The notes under the pieces: generated by a model
Seen by the model: the letters and a program-made list of their open reading frames with translations, nothing else
Databases searched by the model: none
What the model was told of the DNA's origin: nothing
Made by a program: the position numbers and the translations under genes
Shown: positions 1-8,975 of the stretch, piece after piece
Numbering within the stretch: the stretch's first letter is position 1
How the letters are laid out: each line of letters starts with the position of its first letter
NCBI GenBank assembly: GCA_001603275.1
Contig: LUYM01000023.1
Coordinates: 162,838 to 226,837 of the forward strand
DNA: 64,000 nt
From: Actinomycetales bacterium Actino_02
Lineage (GTDB): Bacteria; Actinomycetota; Actinomycetes; Propionibacteriales; Propionibacteriaceae
Reading direction: 5' to 3'

Positions 1-519
1 GACCGCTACCCGGCCCGCTACCTGGCCACTGCCGGACTGGCCACCATGGCCATCGCCATGGGCTGGTATGCCCTGTGGTTGGTGCCCGATGAGTCGCTGT
101 GGTGGCGGCTGCTGCTGCCCAGCGCTCTGATGGGGATCGGCAGTGCGTTCACCTGGTCGCCGATCGGCGTCACCGCCACCCGAGACCTGGCCCCGCAGAA
201 TGCCGGCGCCGGCTCCGGTGTGTACAACTCGGTGCGTCAAGTGGGCTCGGTGCTGGGTAGTGCGGCCATCGCGGCGCTGATCCAGGCGCAGTTGGCCATG
301 TTGCTGCCCGGCGGCGGTCAGGCGGCGAGTTCGGCGGAGTCGTCCGGCCAGCTGCCACCCATGCTGCAGGCTGGATTCGCCCAGGCCATGGCCAACAGCA
401 TGCTGTTGCCGGCCGCGGCAGCCCTGGTCGGAGCGATCGTGGCCGCCTTCTTCGCCATCAGTGGTGGCGAGCGGCACCACCGGAAGGTCCCCGCGGTGCC
501 GGGTGCGAGCGTGCACTAG
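1..519 (+). CDS. MFS transporter, DHA2-type, C-terminal part
   Basis: The reading frame is open from the first base of the window, so the start lies upstream and only about 172 residues are visible. They hold a hydrophobic span, then the segment WSPIGVTATRDLAPQNAGAG followed by a VYNSVRQVGSVLGSA stretch. That is the typical loop and helix near the end of 14-span DHA2 drug/proton antiporters of the major facilitator superfamily. A last hydrophobic helix and a short basic tail ending in a stop at 517-519 close the protein. Family membership is fairly secure; the substrate cannot be told from this fragment. It is not obviously linked to the alaS cluster that follows. Confidence 0.8.
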   Translation, partial: DRYPARYLATAGLATMAIAMGWYALWLVPDESLWWRLLLPSALMGIGSAFTWSPIGVTATRDLAPQNAGAGSGVYNSVRQVGSVLGSAAIAALIQAQLAMLLPGGGQAASSAESSGQLPPMLQAGFAQAMANSMLLPAAAALVGAIVAAFFAISGGERHHRKVPAVPGASVH

Positions 520-522
520 GCT
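517..522 (+). promoter_or_regulatory. putative -10 element (TAGGCT) for the DUF948/DUF6167/alaS unit
   Basis: TAGGCT fits the actinobacterial TANNNT -10 consensus and overlaps the stop codon of the MFS gene. It lies about 39 bases before the next start codon, leaving room for a leader with a GAGGTAG-like ribosome binding site. No clear -35 was seen. Confidence 0.35.
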
Positions 523-560
523 TCACCAGTGATCTTCGTCTGAGAAATGCGAGGTAGCCA

Positions 561-956
561 ATGTCTGTCGGAGAGGTCGCCGGCCTGATCGCTGCGGTAG
601 CCGCAGTTGCCCTGGTCGGGTTCAGCGCCGTGCCGCTGCTGAAGCTGGGTCGCGTCTTGGAGGAGTTGCGGTTGGCCGTCCGCGACGTCGGTCACAACTC
701 CGTGCCGATCCTGGTCGAGTTGAAAAACACGGTCAGCGCCACCAATGACGAACTCGGCAAGCTGAGCCTGGTCACTGAGGACGTGGCCAAGGTGAGCGCG
801 AACGCCTCGGTGGTGACCCAGAACGCAGCCCAGCTGTCGACGCTGTTCACCTCAACCCTGGGTGGTCCGCTGATCAAGACTGCGGCCTTCACTTACGGCG
901 TCCGTCAGGCTGTCACCGGCAAGAAGCCGGCCGCGACCAAGAAGAGGGGCAAGTGA
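561..956 (+). CDS. DUF948 domain-containing membrane protein
   Basis: 131 residues. An N-terminal membrane helix (about residues 5-27) is followed by an amphipathic, coiled-coil-like region rich in Val, Asn and Ser and then a lysine-rich tail. This is the architecture of DUF948 proteins, which in actinobacteria sit just before alaS. Its function is not established; a membrane-anchored structural or envelope role is only a guess. A GAGGTAG sequence just upstream supports the ATG at 561. The stop overlaps the next start in a TGATG arrangement, so the two small membrane proteins are probably translated together. Confidence 0.8.
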   Translation: MSVGEVAGLIAAVAAVALVGFSAVPLLKLGRVLEELRLAVRDVGHNSVPILVELKNTVSATNDELGKLSLVTEDVAKVSANASVVTQNAAQLSTLFTSTLGGPLIKTAAFTYGVRQAVTGKKPAATKKRGK

Positions 957-1183
957 TGGGCAAGCGGCTGTTCTGGCTGGCCGTCGGGGTCGGCGTGACC
1001 GCTGTCGTCGTGCTGAAGGGCCGCGAGTTGTACGAGCGGTTCACCCCGAAGGGGGTCGTTGAGCAGATCGAACGGACCCGTAGCGGATTGTTCGAATGGG
1101 CTGGGGAGTTCCTGGCCACCATGGGAGAGGCCATGGACGAGCGGGAAGAGGAGTTGCGAGACGCTCTCGGCCTGGACGAGTGA
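956..1183 (+). CDS. DUF6167 family small membrane protein
   Basis: 75 residues with one N-terminal membrane helix (about 5-20) and a charged, acidic C-terminus. The family is known to me as a companion of the DUF948 gene upstream of alaS in actinobacteria; its role is unknown. The ATG at 956 overlaps the preceding stop by one base; an in-frame GTG at 953 is the alternative start. The protein is probably co-expressed with its DUF948 neighbour. Confidence 0.75.
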   Translation: MGKRLFWLAVGVGVTAVVVLKGRELYERFTPKGVVEQIERTRSGLFEWAGEFLATMGEAMDEREEELRDALGLDE

Positions 1184-1245
1184 AGGCTGATCTCGTCCAG
1201 GAGACACCGACCGCATCCGCAACCAACAACTAAGGAACTATCGCT

Positions 1246-3894
1246 ATGCAAACCGCCGAAATCCGGCGTCGATTCATCGACTACTTCGCGGCCCGGGGTC
1301 ACACCATCGTGCCGTCCACCCCGCTGGTCTACAACGACCCCACCCTGCTGTTCGTCAACGCCGGCATGGTCCCGTTCAAGCCGTACTTCACCGGCGCCGA
1401 GGACGCTCCGTACAAGCGCGCGGTGAGCGTGCAGAAGTGCGTCCGAACCCTCGACATCGAGGAGGTCGGCAAGACCACTCGGCACGGCACGTTCTTCCAG
1501 ATGAACGGCAACTTCTCCTTCGGCGACTACTTCAAGGCCGAGGCTATCGAGTTCGCCTGGGAACTGGTCACCGGCAGTCAGGCCGACGGCTTCCTGGGCT
1601 TCGACCCGGACAAGGTGTGGGTCACCGCGTACTACGACGACGACGAGGCTGCCGCGCTGTGGCGCGGGGTCGGCGTCCCGGACGCGCACATTCAGCGCCG
1701 CGGCCTGAAGGACAACTACTGGCACATGGGGATCCCCGGCCCGGGCGGTCCGTGCAGCGAGATCTACATCGACCGAGGCCCCGAGTTCGGCCCCGACGGT
1801 GGCCCGGAGGCCGATGAGGACCGCTTCCTGGAAATCTGGAATCTGGTCTTCCAGACCGAGGAGCTGTCCGCGGTTCGCGCCAAGGACGACTTCGACGTGC
1901 GCGGCCCGCTGCCGAGCAAGAACATCGACACCGGCATGGGTCTGGAGCGCACCGCCTACCTGCTGCAGGGCGTGGCGAACATGTACGAGATCGACGAAAT
2001 CTTCCCGGTGATCACCAAGGCCGCCGAGCTCGCCGGCACGCAGTACGGCAAGAACGCCCAAGATGACGTCCGGCTTCGGGTGGTCGGCGATCACGTGCGC
2101 TCGGCCCTGATGCTGATGACCGACGGAGTCACCCCCGGCAACGAGGCGCGCGGCTACGTGCTGCGTCGGCTGCTGCGGCGCAGTATCCGCTCGATGCGCC
2201 TGCTGGGTGTCAACGACCCGGTGCTGCCCGAGTTGCTGCCGGTCAGCCGCGACCTGATGGCCGCCTCGTACTCCGAGGTGCCCGATCAGTGGGTGCGGAC
2301 CAGCCAGGTGGCCTACGCAGAAGAGGAGGCGTTCCGGCGCACCCTGGCTGCCGGCACCCAGATCTTCGACCTGGCCGCTGGTCAGGCGCGCTCCGAGCAG
2401 TCGGGGACGCTGAGCGGGGCCCAGGTCTTCCAGCTGCACGACACCTACGGCTTCCCGTTCGACCTGACCCTGGAGATGGCCGCCGAGCAAGGTCTCAATG
2501 TGGACGCCGAAGGCTTCCGCACCCTGATGACCGAGCAGCGTGAGCGGGCCAAGGCCGACGCCAAGGCCAAGAAGGGTGCCACCGTGGCATCCGAGGCCTA
2601 CCGAAGCCTGCGGGCCTCCGGCGAGGTGCCCTTCCTGGGCTTCACCGACCTCAAAGCCGAGACCAAGGTTCGCGGCATCATCGCCGACGGCCAGCTGGTC
2701 GACCGGGCTCAGCCGGGCTCGGTGGTGGAGGTCGTCCTTGAGGAGACTCCGTTCTACGCCGAGGCCGGCGGCCAGGACGCCGACTCCGGCCTGATCACTG
2801 GCGATGGGCTCAGCCTTGAGGTGCTGGATGTCCAGCGTCCGGTGCAGGGCCTGGTCGTTCACAAGGTACGCATCGACGATGGCGAGCTGGCCACCGGTGC
2901 GTCCGTGCTGGCTGCGGTGGACGCTGTCGCGCGCCATGCGGCCTGCCAGGCGCATACGGCCACCCACATTGTGAATGCGGCGCTGCGGCAGTTGCTGGGC
3001 CAGGGCACCCATCAGGCCGGCTCGTACAACAAGCCGGGCTACCTGCGCTTCGACTTCAATGCCACCTCGGGGCTCAGCCACGACCTGCAGCAGGAGCTGG
3101 AAGGCGTGGCCAACGAGGCGATTCGCGCCGACTACCCGGTTACGGCCACCGAGATGCCGCTGGATCAGGCGAAGGCGCTGGGCGCCCAGGCCATGTTCGG
3201 CGAGAAGTACGGCGATGTGGTGCGGATGGTCGAGCTGGCCGGGCCGTGGTCGCGAGAGCTGTGCGGTGGCACCCATGTCGAGCGCACGGCGCAGATCGGT
3301 CTGCTCAGCCTGATCGGCGAGTCCTCGGTGGGCTCGGGCCTGCGCCGCGTCGAAGCCTTTGTGGCTGCGGACGCGTTCGCCGACCTGGCCAAGGAACGGG
3401 CGCTGGTTTCCGGGCTCGCCGAGCTGCTGAAGGTCCAGCCCGATCAGCTCACCGAGCGGGTCGGCAAGCTGATCGCTCAGGTCAAGGCCGCCGAGAAGGA
3501 GATCGCGGCCATGCGCAGCCGCGAAGTGCTGTCGCAGGTGCCCACTCTGGTGGCCGGTGCTACCGCCGTGGGCGAGTACCGGCTGGTCGCCAAGGAACTG
3601 CCCGGACTGGGTGGGGAGGATCTGCGGACCCTGGCCACTGAGGTGCGGGCAAGCTTCGGTGGCGCAGCCGGCGTCGTGGCCCTGATCGGTGGCGCCGACA
3701 AGCCGGTGGTCACCGTGGCCACCACCGAGGCAGCGCGGGCCCTCGGGGCCAAGGCGGGTGCACTGGTGAGCATCGGTGCCGCGGCCCTGGGTGGTCGAGG
3801 CGGCGGCCGGGACGACCTGGCGCAAGGCGGTGGCTCGGACGCCTCTGCTGCGCCGGCCGCGCTGGCTGCCATCGGCAAGGCGCTGGCAGGCTGA
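1246..3894 (+). CDS. alaS: alanine--tRNA ligase
   Basis: 882 residues, the normal length for AlaRS. The enzyme charges tRNA-Ala with alanine in the cytoplasm. The N-terminal class II catalytic domain starts IRRRFIDYFAARGHTIVPS, and the tRNA-recognition region follows. The editing domain shows the zinc motifs HTATHIVNAA and CGGTHVERT, with the C-terminal oligomerisation domain (DHHA1-like, rich in Ala and Gly) at the end. The start is preceded by AAGGAACT. It is followed after 6 bases by ruvX, and the order alaS-ruvX-mltG-aroC is the usual actinobacterial arrangement. All key motifs are intact. Confidence 0.97.
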   Translation: MQTAEIRRRFIDYFAARGHTIVPSTPLVYNDPTLLFVNAGMVPFKPYFTGAEDAPYKRAVSVQKCVRTLDIEEVGKTTRHGTFFQMNGNFSFGDYFKAEAIEFAWELVTGSQADGFLGFDPDKVWVTAYYDDDEAAALWRGVGVPDAHIQRRGLKDNYWHMGIPGPGGPCSEIYIDRGPEFGPDGGPEADEDRFLEIWNLVFQTEELSAVRAKDDFDVRGPLPSKNIDTGMGLERTAYLLQGVANMYEIDEIFPVITKAAELAGTQYGKNAQDDVRLRVVGDHVRSALMLMTDGVTPGNEARGYVLRRLLRRSIRSMRLLGVNDPVLPELLPVSRDLMAASYSEVPDQWVRTSQVAYAEEEAFRRTLAAGTQIFDLAAGQARSEQSGTLSGAQVFQLHDTYGFPFDLTLEMAAEQGLNVDAEGFRTLMTEQRERAKADAKAKKGATVASEAYRSLRASGEVPFLGFTDLKAETKVRGIIADGQLVDRAQPGSVVEVVLEETPFYAEAGGQDADSGLITGDGLSLEVLDVQRPVQGLVVHKVRIDDGELATGASVLAAVDAVARHAACQAHTATHIVNAALRQLLGQGTHQAGSYNKPGYLRFDFNATSGLSHDLQQELEGVANEAIRADYPVTATEMPLDQAKALGAQAMFGEKYGDVVRMVELAGPWSRELCGGTHVERTAQIGLLSLIGESSVGSGLRRVEAFVAADAFADLAKERALVSGLAELLKVQPDQLTERVGKLIAQVKAAEKEIAAMRSREVLSQVPTLVAGATAVGEYRLVAKELPGLGGEDLRTLATEVRASFGGAAGVVALIGGADKPVVTVATTEAARALGAKAGALVSIGAAALGGRGGGRDDLAQGGGSDASAAPAALAAIGKALAG

Positions 3895-3900
3895 TCCGGA

Positions 3901-4380
3901 GTGCGGTCCGGCGTGCGATTGGCCCTCGACTGGGGGCGGGCCAGGATCGGGGTGGCGGCCAGCGACCCCGAGGCGATCATGGCCTTTCCGGTGGAGACCG
4001 TCGCAGCCGTGCCCGATCCGTGGCCCCGGCTGGTTGAGCTCGTCACGCACTACCGTCCGATTGAGATCGTCCTGGGCCTGCCTCGCAATCTGGCCGGGCT
4101 CGAGGGTCCGGCCGCCATTGCCATCCGCGAGGTGTCACTGCAGCTCGCCGCGCTCGTGCCAGGCGTGCCGATCCGGCTGCTGGATGAGAGACTGACCACG
4201 GTGACGGCATCTCGTCAGCTGACCGGCGCGGGTCGCAACACCCGGCGCCAGCGGTCGGTGATCGACCAGGCCGCCGCCGTAGCACTGTTGGAGGAGGCTC
4301 TGCGTTCGGAGCGGCTCACCGGAATCGCTCCGGGGGAGCTGGTCGAACCCAGTACAGCAGGAGAGGACGACGCCCAATGA
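3901..4380 (+). CDS. ruvX: putative pre-16S rRNA nuclease / Holliday junction resolvase-like RuvX (YqgF)
   Basis: 159 residues with an RNase H-like fold. The family processes the 5' end of 16S rRNA in E. coli and was earlier proposed as a Holliday junction resolvase. Visible motifs are LALDWGRARIGVA (first catalytic Asp), VLGLPRNL, LLDERLTTV (acidic residue) and IDQAAAVALLEEAL (last Asp). It starts with GTG, 6 bases after alaS. Its end overlaps the mltG start by 4 bases (ATGA), so translation is coupled. The family call is secure; the biochemical role in actinobacteria is less so. Confidence 0.9.
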   Translation: MRSGVRLALDWGRARIGVAASDPEAIMAFPVETVAAVPDPWPRLVELVTHYRPIEIVLGLPRNLAGLEGPAAIAIREVSLQLAALVPGVPIRLLDERLTTVTASRQLTGAGRNTRRQRSVIDQAAAVALLEEALRSERLTGIAPGELVEPSTAGEDDAQ

Positions 4381-5543
4381 GCGACCGGAACCCGGGTCGG
4401 ATCAAGGACCCCGAAACGGGTCAGCTCGACCCCAAGGAGATCTGGTACAAGGTGCGCTCCGCCTTCGCGGTGCTGCTCTCCTTGGCGGTGCTGGTTGCCG
4501 GCGGCTGGCTGGTCTATGGCAAGGCCCAGGAGGCTTGGCAGTCCTTCCAGACGTCCGAGGACTACGAGGGTGTCGGCGTTGACCCGGTGGTGGTGACGAT
4601 TCCGGCCGGAGCCACTTTGTCTCAGATCTCCGACATTCTGGTCGAGGACAAGGTGGTGAAGACGGCGAAGGCCTTCGACAAAGAGGCGGCCGCCAACGAG
4701 CAGTCCACCAAGATCCAGCCCGGCAAGTACAACCTGCTCACCCAGCTGCCTGCCCGGACCGCGTTGGCCATGCTGCTGGACAAGAAGAACATGGTGCGCA
4801 ATTGGATGACTCTCGCCGAGGGCAAGTGGGTCTCCCAGCAGGTGGGTACCTTGACCAAGGCGACCGGTCTGCCGAAGTCCGACTTCGAGGCGGCCATCAA
4901 GAACTGGAAGTCACTCGGCCTGCCGAAGTGGGCCAAGAACGGTCTGGAGGGCTTCCTGTTCCCCGACACCTACGATGTGCCGGACAAGCCGACGGCGACC
5001 TCGGTGCTGAAGATGGCCACCAAGAAGTTCAACTCGGTGGCCAACGACCTGGATCTGGTCAACAGCGCAAAGAGCGTGGGCCTGACTCCCTATGAGGTCG
5101 TGGTGATGGCCAGCATCATCGACAAGGAGGCCGGCCCCAACGACGAGGATCGGGCCAAGATCGCCCGGGTCTTCTTCAACCGGCTCGACCCCAAGCTGTG
5201 GCCGCTGGGCAAGCTGCAGTCGGATGCGACCGTGGCCTATGCCAACAAGGTCACCGGCCGGGTCGCGACGACCGACACCGAACGGGCCCTGAAGTCGCCG
5301 TACAACACCTACTACGTGAAGGGCCTGCCGGCCGGTCCGATCACCTCCCCGTCGAAGAAGGCACTGGACGCCGTGCTGCACCCGGCCGACGGCAAGTGGC
5401 TCTACTTCATGGTGGTCAATCTCGACACCGGCGAAACGGTCTTCTCCAATGACCGCAACGGCCAGAAGGCCGCCGGTCAGCAGTACCAGGCGTGGTGCAT
5501 GGCCTCGCAGGCCAACCGCGACAAGTGCAACGGCAAGAAGTGA
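4377..5543 (+). CDS. mltG: endolytic murein transglycosylase MltG
   Basis: 388 residues. A cytoplasmic N-terminus of about 30 residues is followed by one membrane helix (about 31-50) and an extracytoplasmic YceG domain. MltG cleaves nascent glycan strands and is proposed to terminate peptidoglycan chain growth. Family signs are the LysM-like N-terminal subdomain, VVVMASIIDKEAG with the catalytic Glu, ARVFFNRL, LQSDATVAYA and SPYNTYYVKGLPAGPI. The ATG overlaps the ruvX stop. In many actinobacteria aroE follows; here aroC comes next after 12 bases. Confidence 0.93.
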   Translation: MSDRNPGRIKDPETGQLDPKEIWYKVRSAFAVLLSLAVLVAGGWLVYGKAQEAWQSFQTSEDYEGVGVDPVVVTIPAGATLSQISDILVEDKVVKTAKAFDKEAAANEQSTKIQPGKYNLLTQLPARTALAMLLDKKNMVRNWMTLAEGKWVSQQVGTLTKATGLPKSDFEAAIKNWKSLGLPKWAKNGLEGFLFPDTYDVPDKPTATSVLKMATKKFNSVANDLDLVNSAKSVGLTPYEVVVMASIIDKEAGPNDEDRAKIARVFFNRLDPKLWPLGKLQSDATVAYANKVTGRVATTDTERALKSPYNTYYVKGLPAGPITSPSKKALDAVLHPADGKWLYFMVVNLDTGETVFSNDRNGQKAAGQQYQAWCMASQANRDKCNGKK

Positions 5544-5555
5544 CGGATTGAACTG

Positions 5556-6743
5556 ATGCTGCGTTACCTGACTGCAGGGGAGTCTCACGGGCGGGCGCTG
5601 GTCGCCACCATCGAAGGACTGCCCTCCCACCTGCTGCTGAGTTCCGCGGACGTGTCCGCGGCGCTGGCCCGACGCCGACTGGGCACCGGTCGCGGCGCCC
5701 GGATGAAGTTCGAGGCTGACGAGGTGACCTTGCTGACCGGCGTCCGGCATGGCGAGACCCTGGGTTCGCCGATCGCCATCATGGTCGGCAACTCGGAGTG
5801 GCCGAAGTGGGATGTTGTCATGTCACCCGACTCGGTGGACGAGGCAGAGCTGGAGCCCCTGGCGCGCAATGCGGCGCTGACTCGTCCGCGTCCCGGACAT
5901 GCCGACCTTCCCGGCATGCAGAAGTACGACTGGGATGAGGCTCGTCCGATCCTTGAGCGGGCCTCCGCCCGGGAGACTGCGGCGCGAGTGGCGCTGGGCG
6001 CCGTCGCCAAGGCCTACTTGGAGCAAGCCTTCGGGATCACGGTGATCAGCCATGTGGTGCGGATCGGCTCGGTGGCCTGCACGGTGAGCGAGTTGCCGAC
6101 CGCGGCTGATCTGGCCCGAATCGACGCCGACCCGGTGCGGTGCGCCGATCAGGCGACCAGTGTGGCCATGCAGGCTGAAATTGAGGCCGCCAAGGCTGCC
6201 GGGGACACTCTGGGTGGGGTGGTCGAGGTGCTGGCCTTCGACGTTCCGCCGGGCTTGGGCTCCCACATCGCCGGTGATCGGCGATTGGACGCCAAGCTGG
6301 CCGGAGCCCTGATGGGCATTCAGGCGATCAAGGGCGTGGAGGTCGGTGACGGGTTCGCGCTGGCTGGCGTCCGCGGCAGCCAGGCCCATGACGAGATCTT
6401 CCCGGGCGCCACGGGGCCACGACGGGACACTAATCGCTCCGGAGGCACCGAGGGCGGGATGAGCAATGGTGAGGTGTTGCGGGTGCGGGCGGCCATGAAG
6501 CCGATCGCCACGGTACCGCGTGCCCTGGCCACCATCGACGTCGCGACGGGCGAAGCTGCCTCAGCCCACCATCAGCGCTCGGATGTCTGCGCGGTACCCG
6601 CGGCCGGCGTCGTGGCCGAGGCCATGGTGGCTTTGGTGCTGGCAGAAGCTGCCAACGATAAGTTCGGCGGCGACTCACTGACCGAAGTTCGAGCCAACTT
6701 CCAGCACTACCTCAAGCGGCTGGCTGAACGGCGTCTGGATTGA
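5556..6743 (+). CDS. aroC: chorismate synthase
   Basis: 395 residues. It catalyses the last step of the shikimate pathway, 5-enolpyruvylshikimate-3-phosphate to chorismate, and needs reduced FMN. Signature segments are [19 protein letters not shown] at the start, a [15 protein letters not shown] segment, [16 protein letters not shown] and the C-terminal [14 protein letters not shown]. The length is normal and the active-site Ser, His and Arg residues are in place. Its last bases overlap the TTG start of the damaged shikimate kinase gene, so all aro genes here form one operon. Confidence 0.97.
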   Translation: MLRYLTAGESHGRALVATIEGLPSHLLLSSADVSAALARRRLGTGRGARMKFEADEVTLLTGVRHGETLGSPIAIMVGNSEWPKWDVVMSPDSVDEAELEPLARNAALTRPRPGHADLPGMQKYDWDEARPILERASARETAARVALGAVAKAYLEQAFGITVISHVVRIGSVACTVSELPTAADLARIDADPVRCADQATSVAMQAEIEAAKAAGDTLGGVVEVLAFDVPPGLGSHIAGDRRLDAKLAGALMGIQAIKGVEVGDGFALAGVRGSQAHDEIFPGATGPRRDTNRSGGTEGGMSNGEVLRVRAAMKPIATVPRALATIDVATGEAASAHHQRSDVCAVPAAGVVAEAMVALVLAEAANDKFGGDSLTEVRANFQHYLKRLAERRLD

Positions 6744-7247
6744 GTGGTCCGGAGTTGGTCCTGGTCGGCGCCCCCGGCGTCGGCAAGTCGACCGTGGGCG
6801 CCCTGCTGGCCGCCGAGCTTGGGGTACCCCTGGTCGAGGTCGATGAGCTCGTCGAGGCGGAGCTCGGCTGCTCGGCAGAGGAGGCCTACGCCAGCACCGG
6901 GAGCCCGCCGCTATGGCGACGCCGAGGTACGGCTCAGCCTGCAGGCGCTGGCTGGTCCTGGGATCGTGGTGCTGGGCGGAAGCGCCGTGGAGTCGGAGTT
7001 GGTGCGCAATGCCTTGCGAGGCCGAAAGGTCGTCTGGCTAGAGGCTTCGGTGGTAGCGATAACGCGGCGACTAGGCATGAATTCACTGGGACTGGAAACT
7101 CTGATCGCCATCCGGAACCGACTGGACGCGATGCTGCAACAACGTGCAATCTGGTACCGCGACGTGGCCACGATGTGCCTGGCCACCGACCGGCTGGACG
7201 CAGCGGACGTGGCTCGAACGATTCTGATCGACGAGGAGCACGTATGA
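6740..7247 (+). pseudogene. aroK: shikimate kinase-like gene broken by a frameshift
   Basis: The gene begins with TTG overlapping the aroC stop and reads as a kinase for about 56 residues: the P-loop GAPGVGKST, then VEVDELVEAELG. Near 6905-6911 the frame must shift by one base (CCGCCGCTAT reads correctly if one base is removed). It then continues RYGDAEVRLSLQALAGPG to IWYRDVATM and ends at 7247, overlapping aroB. The joined product would be about 168 residues, the normal length. Even after repair it looks weak: the FRxxE arginine aligns with Gly, GGG is GGS, and the lid RPLL motif is absent (LGLETL). The QQR arginine near the end is kept. It may be a decaying gene, or sequencing error in a divergent kinase. 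Confidence 0.75.
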
Positions 7248-8323
7248 GCTGGGATCCGATCAATGTCTCCGCCGAGCACCCTTACCCGGTGCTCGTCTGC
7301 CACGGGAACTTGCGGCTGCTGCCGGAGTTCCTGGACGGCATCGACAAGGTCGCGATCATCCACGCTGAGAACCTGAGTGACCGGGCTCGCCAGGTGGCTT
7401 TCGAACTCACCCAGCAGGTCACCTTCATTCCGGTTCCCGGTTCCGAGTCGGCAAAGACCGCCACCGTGCTGGCCCAGTGCTGGGAGGCCTTGGCCGAGGC
7501 CGGCATCACCCGCTCCGACGCAGTGATCGGGCTGGGCGGCGGATCCACCACCGACCTGGCTGGCTTCGCGGCGGCCACCTGGCTGCGCGGGGTGCGCTAC
7601 ATCGCCATGCCGACCTCGCTGCTGGCCATGGTGGACGCGGCTGTGGGTGGCAAGACCGGCATCAACCTGCCGGCAGGCAAGAACCTGGTCGGCAACTTCT
7701 TCGAGCCCTTCGCCGTACTGTGCGACCTGGACTTCCTGGTGACCCTGCCGCAGAGCGAGCTGCACGGAGGGATGGCCGAAGTGCTCAAGGCCGGGTTTGT
7801 CTCCGATCCGCGGATCCTGGATGAGTTCGAGGCCGATCCGGCCGAGGCCTTGCGAGCCGGCAGCGACCTGCAAGCGCGGCTGGTCCGGCTGGCCGTCGAG
7901 GTGAAGGCCCAGGTAGTCAGCGCCGACCTCCGCGAGCGGACCTCGGAGGGTTCGGACATCGGCCGCGAGTTGCTCAACTACGGCCACACCCTCGGCCACG
8001 CGATCGAGCGCTACGAGCGGTTCACCTGGCGGCATGGGGAAGCGATCTCGGTGGGGATGGTCTTCGCCGCCGAGCTCGCTCATCGCCAAGGGATGATCGA
8101 CGACGAACTGCTGGCTCGGCACCGCAGGGTGCTGACCCTGGCTGGGTTGCCGATCAGCCACCATGGCGAGTGGTCCGGGCTGCGCGAGGCCATGAACCTG
8201 GACAAGAAGACCCGGGGTGCCAACCTGCGGTTCATTCTGCTGACCGGATTGGCCAAGGCGCGCGTCTGCGTCGACCCGGACGAGCAGCTTCTGGCCGACG
8301 CCTACGCGGCGCTCGTCGACTGA
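7244..8323 (+). CDS. aroB: 3-dehydroquinate synthase
   Basis: 359 residues. It converts DAHP to 3-dehydroquinate, the second shikimate-pathway step, with NAD and a divalent metal. Visible are the NAD-binding GLGGGSTTDLAGFAA and PTSLLAMVDAAVGGKTGIN, followed by KNLVGNFF. Metal ligands sit in HGGMAEVLKAG (Glu), NYGHTLGHAIE (His) and WRHGEAISVGM (His). The ATG at 7244 overlaps the stop of the kinase-like gene in an ATGA motif. The same frame happens to be open upstream into the kinase-like gene, but the internal ATG and the family length fix the start here. A GC-rich hairpin follows. Confidence 0.96.
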   Translation: MSWDPINVSAEHPYPVLVCHGNLRLLPEFLDGIDKVAIIHAENLSDRARQVAFELTQQVTFIPVPGSESAKTATVLAQCWEALAEAGITRSDAVIGLGGGSTTDLAGFAAATWLRGVRYIAMPTSLLAMVDAAVGGKTGINLPAGKNLVGNFFEPFAVLCDLDFLVTLPQSELHGGMAEVLKAGFVSDPRILDEFEADPAEALRAGSDLQARLVRLAVEVKAQVVSADLRERTSEGSDIGRELLNYGHTLGHAIERYERFTWRHGEAISVGMVFAAELAHRQGMIDDELLARHRRVLTLAGLPISHHGEWSGLREAMNLDKKTRGANLRFILLTGLAKARVCVDPDEQLLADAYAALVD

Positions 8324-8347
8324 GCCGCCGGCGCGGTTCGCGGCGGC
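8324..8347 (+). terminator. possible hairpin terminator after aroB
   Basis: GCCGCCG at 8324-8330 pairs with CGGCGGC at 8341-8347 around a 10-base loop, immediately after the aroB stop. There is no T tract, as is common in actinobacteria. Confidence 0.35.
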
Positions 8348-8361
8348 GGGCCAAGGACCGC

Positions 8362-8367
8362 TAGACT
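8362..8367 (+). promoter_or_regulatory. putative -10 element (TAGACT) for efp-nusB
   Basis: TAGACT matches TANNNT and lies 42 bases before the GTG of efp, after a likely terminator. A new transcript for efp-nusB starting about 8374 is plausible. No convincing -35 was seen. Confidence 0.4.
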
Positions 8368-8409
8368 GAGCGGTCGCGATTTCACTTAGCAACCGAAAGC
8401 GGGCTCTCA

Positions 8410-8973
8410 GTGCCAACGGCATCCACCAATGATCTGAAGAACGGCATGGTCCTCGACCTCGAAGGCCAGCTGTGGACCGTCATCTGGTTCCAGCACCACA
8501 AGCCCGGCAAGGGCAACACCGTCGTACGCTCGAAGCTCAAGCACGTGCTCAGCGGCAAGGTCGTCGATCGGACCTTCAACTCCGACACCAAGGTGGAGAC
8601 CGCCAGCGTCGATCGCCGCGAGATGCAATACCTGTACCACGACGGCGAGAACTTCGTGTTCATGGACACCGACACCTACGACCAGCTGAACATCAGCGAC
8701 GAGGTCGTCGGCGACGCCAAGAACTATCTGCTGGAGAATGGCACCGCTACCGTCGCCCTGCACGAGGGCAACCCGCTGTTCCTCGATCTGCCGACCTCGG
8801 TCGAGCTCGAGGTCACCTACACCGAGCCGGGCCTGCAGGGCGACCGCTCCACCGGTGGCACCAAGCCGGCCACCGTCGAGACCGGCCTGCAGATTCAGGT
8901 GCCGCTGTTCATCACGACCGGCGAGCGGGTCAAGGTGGACACTCGCGACGGCAGCTACCTCGGTCGGGTCTGA
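8410..8973 (+). CDS. efp: elongation factor P
   Basis: 187 residues with the three beta-barrel domains of EF-P, which relieves ribosome stalling at polyproline stretches. The N-terminal domain holds the tip loop HKPGKGN, with Lys34 at the position modified in E. coli. [16 protein letters not shown] and [17 protein letters not shown] follow, and the C-terminal domain ends [15 protein letters not shown]. The start is GTG. The loop is PGKGN, whereas the actinobacterial proteins I know have PGKGP. nusB follows after 2 bases, the usual neighbour. Confidence 0.96.
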   Translation: MPTASTNDLKNGMVLDLEGQLWTVIWFQHHKPGKGNTVVRSKLKHVLSGKVVDRTFNSDTKVETASVDRREMQYLYHDGENFVFMDTDTYDQLNISDEVVGDAKNYLLENGTATVALHEGNPLFLDLPTSVELEVTYTEPGLQGDRSTGGTKPATVETGLQIQVPLFITTGERVKVDTRDGSYLGRV

Positions 8974-8975
8974 GC

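Noticed and set aside
913..4050. Very long open frame on the minus strand opposite alaS and its neighbours
   Set aside because: It mirrors the codon pattern of the plus-strand genes in G+C-rich DNA; the translation is low complexity, matches no family, and alaS is intact on the other strand.
6740..8323. A continuous frame that would fuse the first part of the shikimate kinase to AroB
   Set aside because: Residues between about 57 and 168 have no family character, while the other frame carries the kinase sequence there, and aroB has its own ATG at 7244. The open frame is chance plus the frameshift.
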